Assembly: GCA_964555845.1 (NCBI GenBank)
Contig: CAZKUA010000005.1
Span: forward strand, 31,850-95,849
Source of the DNA: JALNXF01 sp964555845
GTDB lineage: Bacteria; Patescibacteriota; Gracilibacteria; BD1-5; UBA2023
Length of the DNA: 64,000 nucleotides
Reading direction: 5' to 3'
The translations under genes were made by a program, and so were the position numbers. Below the pieces are notes generated by a model. That model was given only the letters and a program-made list of their open reading frames with translations. It did no database searches and had not been told where the DNA came from. This document shows, in pieces, positions 32,635-42,054 of this stretch (positions within the stretch are counted from its first letter, which is position 1; the number at the start of each line of letters is the position of its first letter).

Positions 32635-34518
32635 CTAATCCTCTCTTCTTTTAGAAACATAAGGTTTTTTTGATTTAGAGAAATTACTCTTAAATCATTC
32701 TCATTTTCATTTTTTTGAAATATCTCCTGATGTTTTCCTATCTCTTGAAATTTCAGTTTTTCTTAGATCCTCTTTATTTGAATAATATTTTTCTTCTCAA
32801 AAACTTTTCTTCTCTCCGAAAGGTTTTCTCTCACCAAATGGCTTTTTATCTCCGAATGGTTTTCTTTCTCAAAACTTACTAGGACCTCAAAAGCTTTTTC
32901 TCTCTCAGAATTCCTTCTTTTCACCAAATGGTTTTCTTTCTCAAAAACTCTTTCTTTCTCCGAAATCCTTTTTGTCTCAAAATCTAGGACTAGAACTTCT
33001 TTCTCAAAATGGTTTTCTTTCTCAAAACTCTTTTTTATCTCAAAAAGGTTTTCTGTCTCCGAAAGATTTTCTCTCTCCGAATTCTTTCTTTTCTCATCAA
33101 AATCTTGAACTAGAATCTCTATCTCAAAAACTCTTTCTTTCGCCAAATGGTTTTCTTTCGCCAAAGTCCTTTCTTTCTCAGAATGGTTTTCTCTCCCCGA
33201 ATTCTTTTCTTTCGCCAAATGGTTTTCTCTCTCATGTTCTTGAATCAGAACTACTTCTGTAAGATGATGAAGATGAAGATCTTTCTCATCCGAATCTAGA
33301 ACCTCCTGAACTTCTTCCTCCTGATGGTTTTCTGTCAAATCTAGATCTAGTACTTCCTCATCTTCCGCTCGCTCTATAATCATCTGGTTTGTCAGTTCTT
33401 TTTATTTCATCTCACTCTCCGTCAACTTGTTTAATTGTGATTTTATTTCTTTTTTCAATATTTCTAAGTGCTAGTTTTTCTCATCTAGAAACTAACATTA
33501 CAGCTTTACCCGTAGCTCAGGCTCTTCATGTTCTACCAATTCTATGAATGTATGATTCAGGATCACTTGGTACATCGTAGTTTACTACTAGCTCAATATT
33601 TTTCATATTTAATCATCTAGACGCTACATCTGTAACTATAAAGATATTTGAATCTCACTCTGAAAAATCTTTTAAAGCTCTAAATCTTTCTCTTTGTCTC
33701 ATATCTCAATTAAGATAAGTGGCCTTAAGACCATCTTCTACTAATTTTTGTGCGAGCACTTCTGTATCTCTTTTTGTTTGCACGAAAACTATAGTTTTTT
33801 CTGATTGATGTTTTATAATAAATCTTTTTAACATTGAATATTTATCAATGTGAGGTACTTCTATAAATGAATGGTCAATTTTAGCAACAGTCAGTTCAGT
33901 GTCAGCCTTAATAAACGTATAATTCATTCATAAGTATTTTTCTACTATTCATTTAATTTCTGGTGTAATTGTAGCTGAAAATAGAAATGTTTGTTTTAAA
34001 TTTTTTAGTTTATTCCAGATAAAATCAATATCATCAATAAATCACATATCAAGCATTCTATCTACTTCATCAAGTACAAAAAATTCGATTTCCTCTATTT
34101 TTAAAATTCCTCTTTCTATTAAATCTATTACTCTTCCGGGAGTACCGATGATAATATCTTGTCATTTATTAAGCATTTTAATTTGCTTATAAATTGGTTC
34201 TCATCCGTAAACAGATAGAGATTTTAGGTTCATAAATTTTGAAGTTGCGTAAATCTCGTCCTTAGTTTGAGTTACAAGTTCTCTAGTTGGTGCTAGAATT
34301 ATCGCTTTTATTCAGGGTTTTGTTAAGTCTATTTTTTGTAAAATAGAAATTACAAAGGCTCATGTTTTTCAAGTTCCAGTTTGAGATTGACCTATAATGT
34401 TTTTTCAATCCTCTGAAACCTTAATTACTTCTTCCTGTATTTTGGTAGGAGTAGTATATTCTAATTTGGCTAAAGCATCCAAAATCTCGGGCTTTAGACC
34501 TAACTCGGCAAAGTTCAT
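32635..34518 (-). CDS. DEAD-box RNA helicase with long FGERK-repeat tail
   Basis: 627 residues. The core has Q motif TPTKIQEEVI, P-loop SQTGTGKTGA near residue 46 (two glycines from TGA), PTRELV, GTPGRVIDL, DEVD in place of DEAD near 147, SAT, then the second RecA domain with TDVASRGLN and HRIGRTGRAG near 347. From about 385 there is an RGG/SR-rich part, then from about 430 to 575 roughly 25 imperfect copies of a short F-G-E/D-R/K-K-x unit with occasional SSSRFG spacers, then a basic end. The tail probably binds RNA, as do RGG tails in DEAD-box proteins, and may promote condensation. The role is likely RNA unwinding in ribosome assembly or mRNA decay. Confidence 0.92.
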
Positions 34519-34682
34519 AATGTAATATATTAAATAATTAAAAAATCTTCTTTTTTGTCTATTTTGAACCTAGACATAAAGAACACTCTTTACCTATAAT
34601 TACAAAAAAGAAAATTGCTCCAAACTTAAATTGGATTGCGCTAGTATATGTATAAAAAAATAAAAGCAAATTTAAAAAAAAT

Positions 34683-34710
34683 TTGACAATGAATTTATTT
34701 TTACTATTAT
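34683..34710 (+). promoter_or_regulatory. Promoter upstream of the first GC-rich cassette
   Basis: TTGACA at 34683-34688 and TATTAT at 34705-34710, 16 bp apart, 60 bp before the ATG at 34771. The AT-rich promoter is like the others in the window, although the genes it precedes are not. Confidence 0.55.
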
Positions 34711-34770
34711 CTAGTTCGTCTGTTTTTAAACTAAGACCAATCCTTGACTAATGGAGGAAAAAGGAAAAAA

Positions 34771-34878
34771 ATGATTGAGGATAATTCGGAACAAACTGAA
34801 GAAGAGGAAGGGGATTTGAAACCCTCAAAACCCTTCTTACCACAGGAAATATCACAAGGATGTGATGCTGAACTGTAA
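34771..34878 (+). CDS. Small acidic hypothetical protein in GC-rich cassette
   Basis: 35 residues (MIEDNSEQTEEEEGDLKPSK... ending GCDAEL), preceded by an AGGAGG-like sequence (TGGAGG, 34752-34757), unusual in this window. Glycines are GGG or GGA, none TGA. An alternative start at 34751 in another frame (MEEKGKKG...) would need TGA read as glycine and looks less protein-like. No family recognised. It is 46 bp upstream of the next small gene and probably co-transcribed. Confidence 0.45.
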   Translation: MIEDNSEQTEEEEGDLKPSKPFLPQEISQGCDAEL

Positions 34879-34924
34879 CGGATTACAAACTTTCTAAAAA
34901 ACCTTTTTAAAGCGAGGGAAAAAC

Positions 34925-35056
34925 ATGGCAAAAGAAAAACCACAGAAGGGGATTCAGAGTGTCAAGAAGTGCTCGAATGGACGGGTGATTAACTCGAATG
35001 GCTGCAAAAAGGCCTTCAAGAACGATCGCAGCTGTGCTGGTTGCACACTTAAGTAA
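34925..35056 (+). CDS. Small basic cysteine-containing protein in GC-rich cassette
   Basis: 43 residues (MAKEKPQKGIQSVKKCSNG ... SCAGCTLK) preceded by GCGAGGGAAAA, a Shine-Dalgarno-like sequence. It has 10 lysines and 4 cysteines (C-x10-C, then C-x2-C), which could form a small metal site. Codon use (CTC/GTG/ATC/TCG/AAG) and base composition differ sharply from neighbours. No TGA codon is used. No family recognised. Confidence 0.55.
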   Translation: MAKEKPQKGIQSVKKCSNGRVINSNGCKKAFKNDRSCAGCTLK

Positions 35057-35090
35057 GACTCTCTGAGTCTTCCGGTTATTTTGATAATTA

Positions 35091-35128
35091 CCGCACCAAC
35101 TCTAATAGGGAAGGTGCGGTTTCTTTTT
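35091..35128 (+). terminator. Terminator of the first GC-rich cassette
   Basis: CCGCACC / GGTGCGG stem with a 15-bp loop, followed by TTTCTTTTT. A smaller hairpin (AAGACT-CTCTG-AGTCTT) overlaps the stop at 35056. The T run overlaps the stop of the convergent prepilin gene. Confidence 0.75.
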
Positions 35129-35579
35129 AATTAAAAACTTTGAAATTAAATTTTTTCTCGTATCGTCAATCCGTTATTGTATTTTCAATATTTAGATTAT
35201 TTACAGTTTCTCAACTAGATACGAGAATATAGCTCCAATATTCAATTTCGGATTGGTCACCATTATTTTCATATGATTTTATATTTATTCCAGAAAATGT
35301 GAGATTTGAATTATAGCTTCCAGTAAAACATCAGGTATTATCCGCTCCAAAATTTATACTAATTCATGTTCAAACAAGAGTATTTAAATAGGTGAAAGGT
35401 AGCGATTTTGTGCATTCTTTTGTATTTAAAAAAATCAAATTTTTATCTTTTTCTCACTCTAAAATATTAACTTGGGTAATATTGTTATTCACAAGTCTTA
35501 ATACTCAAAAAATAGTTAATCAAATAACGAGTGATGCTGTTAGAATTTCAACTAAAGTAAAACCTCATTTATTTTTCAT
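35127..35579 (-). CDS. Type IV pseudopilin-like protein
   Basis: 150 residues. It starts MKNKGGFTLVEILTASLVIGLTIFGVLRLVNNN, a short leader with the prepilin peptidase site G|FTLVE; one glycine of the GG pair is TGA. The rest is a small globular part with a few cysteines, like minor pilins of the PilV/PulJ class. The gene overlaps the end of the upstream Kazal-domain gene by 11 bp, so they are translationally coupled. Confidence 0.85.
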
Positions 35580-36369
35580 AAACAGTTTTAATTATTGTAT
35601 TTAGAGTTTTTTCTAATCCAGATTTTTCTGCATTTACTTCTACAATCATTGAATTATTTCAAATTTGTAAATAAGTTTTTGCATCTTTTTGATAAAATCA
35701 ATAATGAGAATCCTTAAGCTCGTCTACTATTTTATTTTTATAAAAATACACTTTTATATCAGAATTTGCAAAATCTAATATTCCAGTTCCAGAATTTATT
35801 CACAGAGTATGACTTGCTCCAGTTTGGCTTCCAAATCATGAATAATAGCTATTAGCTGGTAGGCTAAATCAATAATTAAAATTTGAATTATAATAATTAA
35901 TTATTTTAACTCAATCAAGTATTCATGTCTCAGTTAAGGCTCAAGTAGAGTTTGTAGTTCATGAATTTGAGATTGTTTCATCTGAACTATCTGGATTATT
36001 TCCTATAGTTTCTCACGTATTTGAGCTAATTTCTCAATTGCTTTCAGTTGGTATTTCTCATAAATTTGTCTCTCATATTGTTTCTCAAGAATTACCTTCC
36101 ACTACATTTTCCTCATTTTTACAGATTCAAGTGTATTTTACAGATACATTATTTTGTTTTTCGGCAACGCAAGTATTTGAATAAGTGTTATTATCCTCTC
36201 AGCAAACAGGAGAATATTCTTCTGTACATACAACATTATTTTTTGGAGTTTGAGTAGTAGTATTTGTTAAATCTGCTCTTTTCTTGATATTATATTCTCT
36301 ATATAAAAATAAAAATAATATAAAAAAAGGTAGAATTATTATTAAAATAATTTTTTTAAAGGTCTTCAT
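35569..36369 (-). CDS. Membrane-anchored protein with Kazal-type inhibitor domain
   Basis: 266 residues. One N-terminal membrane helix (IILIIILPFFILFLFLY) is followed by VVCTEEYSPVCGEDNNTYSNTC...YTGIC (about residues 48-85). This is the Kazal pattern: C-x7-C, a PVCGxDxxTYxNxC core, then G-x-C; the VCG glycine is TGA-encoded. A Ser/Thr/Asn/Glu/Gly-rich linker (about 95-160) leads to a C-terminal beta-rich domain. Kazal domains inhibit serine proteases in animals and occur sporadically in bacteria. Placed on the cell surface and coupled to a pseudopilin gene, it could protect against host or prey proteases; this is inference. Confidence 0.8.
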
Positions 36370-36495
36370 AATTTATAAAGTTAAATTGTATTTCTTTGAA
36401 TATAATCTTTTTAGTAAATAATTCAAATAAAAAACTTGATTTTTTAATTTTTTTTTATATAAACTACGGTTTTAAAATATTTTTTAAAAAGTTAT

Positions 36496-38220
36496 ATGAA
36501 AAAATTATTAACTTTAAGATTTACACCATTCAAATCTTGGATTTGAGAACTAAAGGATACAAAAGTCCTTAAAGCTGATATAATAGCAGGTATTACAGTT
36601 GCGCTTGTTCTTATTCCACAATCTATGGCATACGCACAACTTGCTTGACTTCCTGCTTATATTTGACTTTACGCTTCCTTTTTACCAGTAATTATAGCTG
36701 CATTTTTCTGATCATCAAGACAATTATCAACTGGACCAGTAGCAATTGTATCTCTAATGACAGCAGCAGCTTTAGAGCCAATTGCCGGCTCTAATCCTAG
36801 CTGATTTGTGGCTTATGCAGCTTTATTAGCATTACTTGTTTGATTATTTCAATTATTTTTATGACTTTTTAGACTTGGAATTATAGTAAATTTCCTATCT
36901 CATCCAGTTGTAGTATGATTTACAAACGCTTGAGCTCTAATTATTGCGACTTCTCAATTAAATAAAATTTTTGGAGTTGCAGCAGGAAAATGAGATCATC
37001 AATATCAAATAGTTTATGAAGTAATAAAAAATGCAATAAAAGGCACTCATTTATTAACTTTAATGATTTGAGCCTGATCTTTACTTACTCTTTTTATTAT
37101 AAAAAAAATTTCATCTAAACTTCCTGGAGTTTTAATTACTGTTGCTATTTTTACTATTATTTCTTATTATATTAAATTTAAAACTCTTGGCTGAAGTGTA
37201 ATATGAGAAATTCCATCGTGACTTCCAGGATTTGCTTTACCAGCATTTGATATGGATAAAGCCATGTGACTTATGACTACAGCTATGACAATTGCTTTAG
37301 TTTGATTTATGGAAGCTATTTCAATAGCTAAATGAATGGCGTCTCAATCAAAACAAAAAGTTTCAGCTAATCAAGAATTAGTTGGTCAATGACTTGCTAA
37401 TATTGTGTCTGCATTTTTCTCTGGATATCCTGTGAGTTGATCATTTTCAAGAAGTGCTGTAAATTTCTCAGCTGGAGCTCGCACAGGTTTTTCTTCAGTT
37501 GTAACAGGAATAATTATAGCTTTAACCCTACTTTTTTTAACTCCTTTAATGTATCATTTACCACAAGCTACTCTAGCAGCTGTTATTATTATGGCAGTTA
37601 TTAACTTGATAAAAATTGAACCAATTACTCATGCATTTAAGATTCAAAAGCATGATGGAATTGTTGGTGTTATTACTTTTATTGCAACTCTTTATTTTGC
37701 ACCAAATCTAGAAGAGGGGATTATTATTTGAATTATTTTATCTCTATGACTTTTCTTGTTTCGTTCTATGAAGCCTACTTTTACAGAATTATCACTTAAT
37801 GAAAAATGAGTTTTAAAAGATTCTAAATTTTTTAACCTTAAAACATCTGATACAGTTGGACTTTATCAATTTACAGGGCCACTTTATTTTGCAAATGCTG
37901 GATATTTCGAAGGTAAGCTTCTATGATTTGTGGCGGATAAACCAAAGTTAAAAGTACTTATTCTAGATCTTGAATCGGTTCAAGAAATTGATGCCACAGG
38001 TCAAGAAGTAATAGAAAATATAGTTGATAAAATAGAAAAAACTGGAATTGAAATACTTTTTTGTAGAGTTGAACCAAAAATTTGTACTGTATTTAGAAAA
38101 GTTGGTTTTTTTGCACATTATAATAAATCAAAAATTTTCCACAAAAGATTAGATGCCTTTACTTACATAAAAGAAAAATACAAAAAAGATGTTGATTTAA
38201 AAACTTTAGCAAATATTTAA
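36496..38220 (+). CDS. SulP (SLC26) family anion transporter with STAS domain
   Basis: 574 residues. SulP consensus begins near residue 30: ADIIAGITVALVLIPQSMAYAQLAGLPAYIGLYASFLPVIIAAFFGSSRQLSTGPVAIVSL. About 12 membrane segments follow, then a C-terminal STAS domain (PKLKVLILDLESVQEIDATGQEVIENIV, about 475-560). It exchanges or co-transports anions such as sulfate, bicarbonate or dicarboxylates; the substrate is not readable. It is followed by a terminator and then a second, divergent SulP paralogue. Confidence 0.93.
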
Positions 38221-38223
38221 AAA

Positions 38224-38254
38224 AAGACCGGTCTCAAAAATAGAGACCGGTCTT
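38224..38254 (+). terminator. Hairpin terminator between the two SulP genes
   Basis: A 12-bp perfect stem AAGACCGGTCTC / GAGACCGGTCTT, T-rich sequence after it. It would reduce read-through into the second SulP gene, whose start is 33 bp further on. Confidence 0.7.
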
Positions 38255-38286
38255 GATTATTTTTAATTATTAATTAATTACCTAAT

Positions 38287-39954
38287 ATGAACACTACTGA
38301 AATTTTATCTAATTTAAAATCAAACTGGAAAGCTGGACTTACTGTTGCGATGATAAATATTCCACTATCAATATCACTAGCTGTAGCAAGTGGTGCCACT
38401 CCTCTTCAGTGAATTATTACAGCCATTTGGTCAGGAATTATAGCAGCTTTTTTTGCATCAAGTAATTATAATGTATTTGGAGTTGCAGGAGCACTTTCTT
38501 CTATTTTATTTACTTTTGTTTTATCTCATGGAGAGAATTGAGCCATATTATTACCTATTATTGCTGTAATTAGTGGTTTTATGATTTTAGCCGTATATTT
38601 TCTAAAAATCACTAAATATATAACACTACTTCCTTCGACTGTTTTGCATTGATTTTTGATTTCTGTTTGAGTAACTATTGCTCTGGGTCAGATTAGTGGA
38701 GCACTTGGACTTAATAATCCTGCTTTATGAATTCATCAACATGAAGAAATTTATATGAATTTATATGAAATTTTTAAACATATTTCTAGTATTGATCTGA
38801 CTTCATTTTGAGTTTTTGCAATTGGTTTTGTTTTTTTAATATTTACAAAAAAACGTTTCCCAAATTTTCCAGCTGTAATAATTTTAACAATTATTTGAAT
38901 ATCTGTTTGACTTTGAGTTAATAATTGAATTTTACCTAAAATTTTATTATTATCTGATAAATTTCCAGCTTTAAGTTTTTCTTTATTTCAATTTCCTTTT
39001 CCGAGTCTTTGAATCAATAATATTAAAGATATTGTTGAAATAATAAAATGAGTATTTAAAACTTCTCTTGTGGTAGCTATTATTGCAATTCTTGAAACTA
39101 TAATTTCTGCTCGTATTGCTGAAAAAATGACAAAACAAAAATTTCGTAAAAATAAAGAAGTTCTAGGATTAGCTTTATCTAATATCTGAACAGGTTTACT
39201 TGGATGATTGCCAGTTACTGCAGTTTTTATAAGAACTGCTTTAAATATCAAAAGTGGCGGAACTCATAAAACTGCAGGATTTTTAACCTCTGTTTTTACA
39301 CTTATTATTTCTGCTTTACTTTTCAATGGATTTTTTAAATTTCTTCCATTTCCAATTATTGCAGCAATCTTGATGAATATAGCAATTGGACTTATTGATA
39401 TTTCACTTTTAAAAAAGCTTTATAATCTTGAAAAAACTGCTTTTGCAATAACCCTTATTACTACATTTTTATCAGTATTTTGGGAGCCAACTTATTGAAT
39501 ATTAATTTGAACTACAATAACACTATTTATTTATATTAAAAAAATTACAAATCTAGATGCGAATGTGAGTGTATTTCGCAAGTGAGAATTTACTCAAAAA
39601 ATTTCTTTGCATAGTTATCTAAAGGATCAAAAAAAATGAGATTTAATTCTAATGAAATTTTCTACATGACTTAATTATCTAAATATAGAACACAATATTT
39701 CAGAAATAAGACATTTAAATCAAGACCAAAAACTTATAATTTCACTTGCTCATATTTCAAATATCGATGTAGACGGAATTGAAGCACTCGATGAAATAGT
39801 AGAAACACTTGAGAATAATTGAGTGGATGTATATCTAGCTGGAGCCAGAGAAGATAAAAAATGTATCTCAAAACTTCATTGCCATAAAGATCTTGAATTA
39901 AAATGAAAAATATTTAAGTCATCATCAGAAGCTTTGGGGAAATTGAAGAAATAA
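38287..39954 (+). CDS. Second SulP-family transporter with STAS domain
   Basis: 555 residues, distantly similar to its neighbour. The SulP region starts NWKAGLTVAMINIPLSISLAVASGATPLQGIITAIWSG, followed by about 11 membrane segments, including NKEVLGLALSNIGTGLLGGLPVTAVFIRTALN, the conserved SulP TM8-10 region. A STAS domain ends it (LIISLAHISNIDVDGIEALDEIVETL). The wide divergence between the two suggests different substrates, for example bicarbonate versus sulfate, but this cannot be decided here. Confidence 0.9.
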
Positions 39955-40031
39955 TATTTTTCTAAGTTTTTAAATTGTTTTTTATAATTTTTCAATATAC
40001 TTGAATTAATTATTTAAAATATACTAAAATT

Positions 40032-41522
40032 ATGCAATTAACAAATACTTTAACTCGCGCTAAAGAAGAATTTAAACCATTAAAACAGGATAAAATAAAA
40101 ATATATTATTGTGGTCCAACTCCTTATAATTATGCTCACATTGGGAATTTGAGGGCTTATTTATTTTCTGATATGGTAATTAGGACTCTGCGTTTTCTTG
40201 GTTACAAGGCCGAGACCACTATGAATATCACAGATATTGATGATAAGACTATTAGGGATAGCCAAAAGGAGAGAGTTGATTTAATGACTTTTACTCAGAA
40301 ATATACTAAATTTTTCTTGGATGATCTTGAAAAATTAAGGATAAAAAAAGCAGACAATATCTCACCAATTTCTCAATTAATTCCTGAAATGGTAGAAATT
40401 ATTAATTGACTCTTAACTAAATGATACGCTTATTTGGCGGATGATGGAAGTATTTATTACTCAATTTCAAAATTTAAAAATTATGGGCAGTTGGCTCACT
40501 TAGATTTTGCTTGAATGAAAAGTTCAGTTAGAATAAATAATGATGAATATGAAAAAGATGAAGTAGCTGATTTTGCTCTTTGGAAAGCCTACAACGAGCA
40601 AAAAGATTGACCAAATAAATGGGAAGGGAAGTTTATTATTCCCTCACCCCTAACCCCTCTCCCAGAGGGCGAGGGGAATAAGGAAATTACTATTTGGTGA
40701 AGGCCGGGTTGGCATATAGAGTGTAGTGCTTGTAATTTGAAGTTTTTTGGACCTCAGATAGATCTTCATATGGGTGGAATTGATAATATTTTCCCACATC
40801 ACCAAAACGAAATAGCACAGAGTGAAGCCTACACTGGCAAAGTATTTTCAAAATATTGGATGCATAATTGACATGTGCTAGTTAATAACAAAAAGATGTC
40901 AAAGAGTGCTCATAATTTCTATACATTACTTGATGTCGAAGAAAAAATGAAGTCAGAAGCGAGTCTCGATTTAATTCACAGATGATATAGATTTATGAGT
41001 TATGGAGCGAAATATAGTGATAGTTTTAATTTTACTTTTGATAAATTAAGACAAGCAATTACAAATATTAGATCTTTTGATGAAGTTTTTAAAAGAATTA
41101 AAAATTATAAGCCAAAAACAGGAAAAACCACAAAAGAGGTTAGTCAAAATTTACAAAACTATATTACTGATTATATAAGTGCTTTAGAAGATGATTTTAA
41201 TACTGTAGAAGCGCTAGTTCCTGTTTTTGAATTTGTGAAATATATTAATTCAGGAATTGATAATAATAGTTTAAATTCTGGAGAAATCGAAGCTACAATT
41301 TGAGTATTTAAGACATTTAATGAAGTATTAGATATTTTCGATTTTAATATATTTCAGGCAAATGAAGAAATTCCAACTGAAATTCTAGATTTATTAAATG
41401 CCAGAAATAAGGCAAAAACAGAGAAAAATTATAATTTATCGGATGAAATTAGGGATAAAATAACTAATTTATGATATAAAATAATTGACGACAAACAAGG
41501 AAGTAGGGCAGAGAAAATCTAA
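40032..41522 (+). CDS. cysS: Cysteinyl-tRNA synthetase with repeat-derived insertion
   Basis: 496 residues. Family marks: zinc cysteine and class I signature YYCGPTPYNYAHIGNLRAYLFSDM (HIGN), MNITDIDDKTI, GRPGWHIECSA, DLHMGGIDNIFPHHQNEIAQSE and KKMSKS. A 36-bp GC-rich palindromic element (40641-40676) is read in frame just before the GRPGWHIEC motif and adds about twelve residues (PSPLTPLPEGEG). The reading frame is kept and all catalytic motifs remain, so the enzyme is likely functional with an extra surface loop. It charges tRNA-Cys. Confidence 0.95.
40641..40676. repeat. Palindromic repeat element inserted in cysS
   Basis: A C-rich half (CCCTCACCCCTAACCCCTCT) followed by a G-rich half (CCCAGAGGGCGAGGGG) that can fold as a hairpin. 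Composition is far from the surrounding AT-rich gene. The translated form PSPLTPLPEGEG is known from coding-region insertions of dispersed repeats in other bacteria. Confidence 0.75.
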
Positions 41523-41536
41523 AATTTCAAAAAAGT

Positions 41537-41564
41537 TTGACTTTATCAAAAAAAAAATTATAAA
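41537..41564 (+). promoter_or_regulatory. Promoter upstream of the second GC-rich cassette
   Basis: TTGACT at 41537-41542 and TATAAA at 41559-41564, 16 bp apart. AT-rich, in the style of other promoters in this window, 57 bp upstream of the GC-rich gene at 41621. Confidence 0.55.
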
Positions 41565-41605
41565 TAATTCACCAATTGTTTTATTTTTTTCTTAATACCC
41601 TCAAA

Positions 41606-41620
41606 AGAAGGAGATGTAAG
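41606..41620 (+). promoter_or_regulatory. Strong Shine-Dalgarno sequence AGAAGGAG
   Basis: AGAAGGAGATGTAAG directly before ATG 41621. Most genes of the window have only A/T-rich sequence at this position, so this ribosome site stands out and fixes the start. Confidence 0.7.
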
Positions 41621-41890
41621 ATGAAGAAAATGTTGAGTACCATTGCTTTGGCGACCTGTTTGATGTTCGGTGTCGCAACCGTAACCCCGGCCATGGCCAT
41701 GGCCAATGAAGAAACGGGTGCTGTCGTCGGCGGTGTTGCCGGTATTACGGTAGGTGCCATTATCGGTCAGGCGATTCATGAAACCACGCGTGCAACTCTT
41801 GGTGGCGCTGCCATTGGCCTTGTTCCTGGTGCGATTGTCGGTTACATCCTCGCCAAGAATAACTATTTCGGCCTGTTCGACAGCAAATAG
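41621..41890 (+). CDS. Secreted glycine-zipper protein, GC-rich, foreign-looking
   Basis: 89 residues. A signal peptide (MKKMLSTIALATCLMFGVATVTPAMA) is followed by a glycine-zipper region (VVGGVAGITVGAIIGQAI and GGAAIGLVPGAIVGYILA), as in small outer-membrane or surface proteins of other bacteria. All its glycines are GGT or GGC and none TGA, while neighbours use TGA heavily. GC content and codon choice (CTG, GCC, ATC, CGT) are unlike the flanking cysS and alaS. With its own ribosome site and terminator it looks like a recently acquired cassette. Confidence 0.8.
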   Translation: MKKMLSTIALATCLMFGVATVTPAMAMANEETGAVVGGVAGITVGAIIGQAIHETTRATLGGAAIGLVPGAIVGYILAKNNYFGLFDSK

Positions 41891-41946
41891 TCCTATCACC
41901 AGGGCAGTCTGCAAAGACAGTTAGAAAAAAGGAGTTTTTTTAAACC

Positions 41947-41977
41947 CCCTCCGGACTTGTTCCGGAGGGTTTTTTTA
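41947..41977 (+). terminator. Terminator of the second GC-rich cassette
   Basis: CCCTCCGGA / TCCGGAGGG perfect 9-bp stem, 5-base loop, T run. Very strong and GC-rich compared with other terminators here. Confidence 0.9.
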
Positions 41978-42054
41978 TTGTAAAAAGTAAAATAAAATTG
42001 ATTTTTTGAGTTAAATGAATAAATTAGACGCTATTAATTTTAAGATTATATAAA

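Noticed and set aside
32790..33230. Short-period repeats that could be mistaken for a CRISPR array or satellite DNA.
   Set aside because: The units are about 18-30 bp, imperfect, in frame with the helicase and without regular spacers.
32763..33383. A 206-codon open frame on the minus strand rich in Glu/Lys/Asn.
   Set aside because: It is an out-of-frame shadow of the repetitive helicase tail (32635-34518); the true frame has RGG and FGERK motifs and continues from the helicase core.
41558..41914. A 118-codon minus-strand frame over the GC-rich cassette.
   Set aside because: The plus-strand frame has a Shine-Dalgarno, a signal peptide and a correctly placed terminator; the minus frame has none of these.
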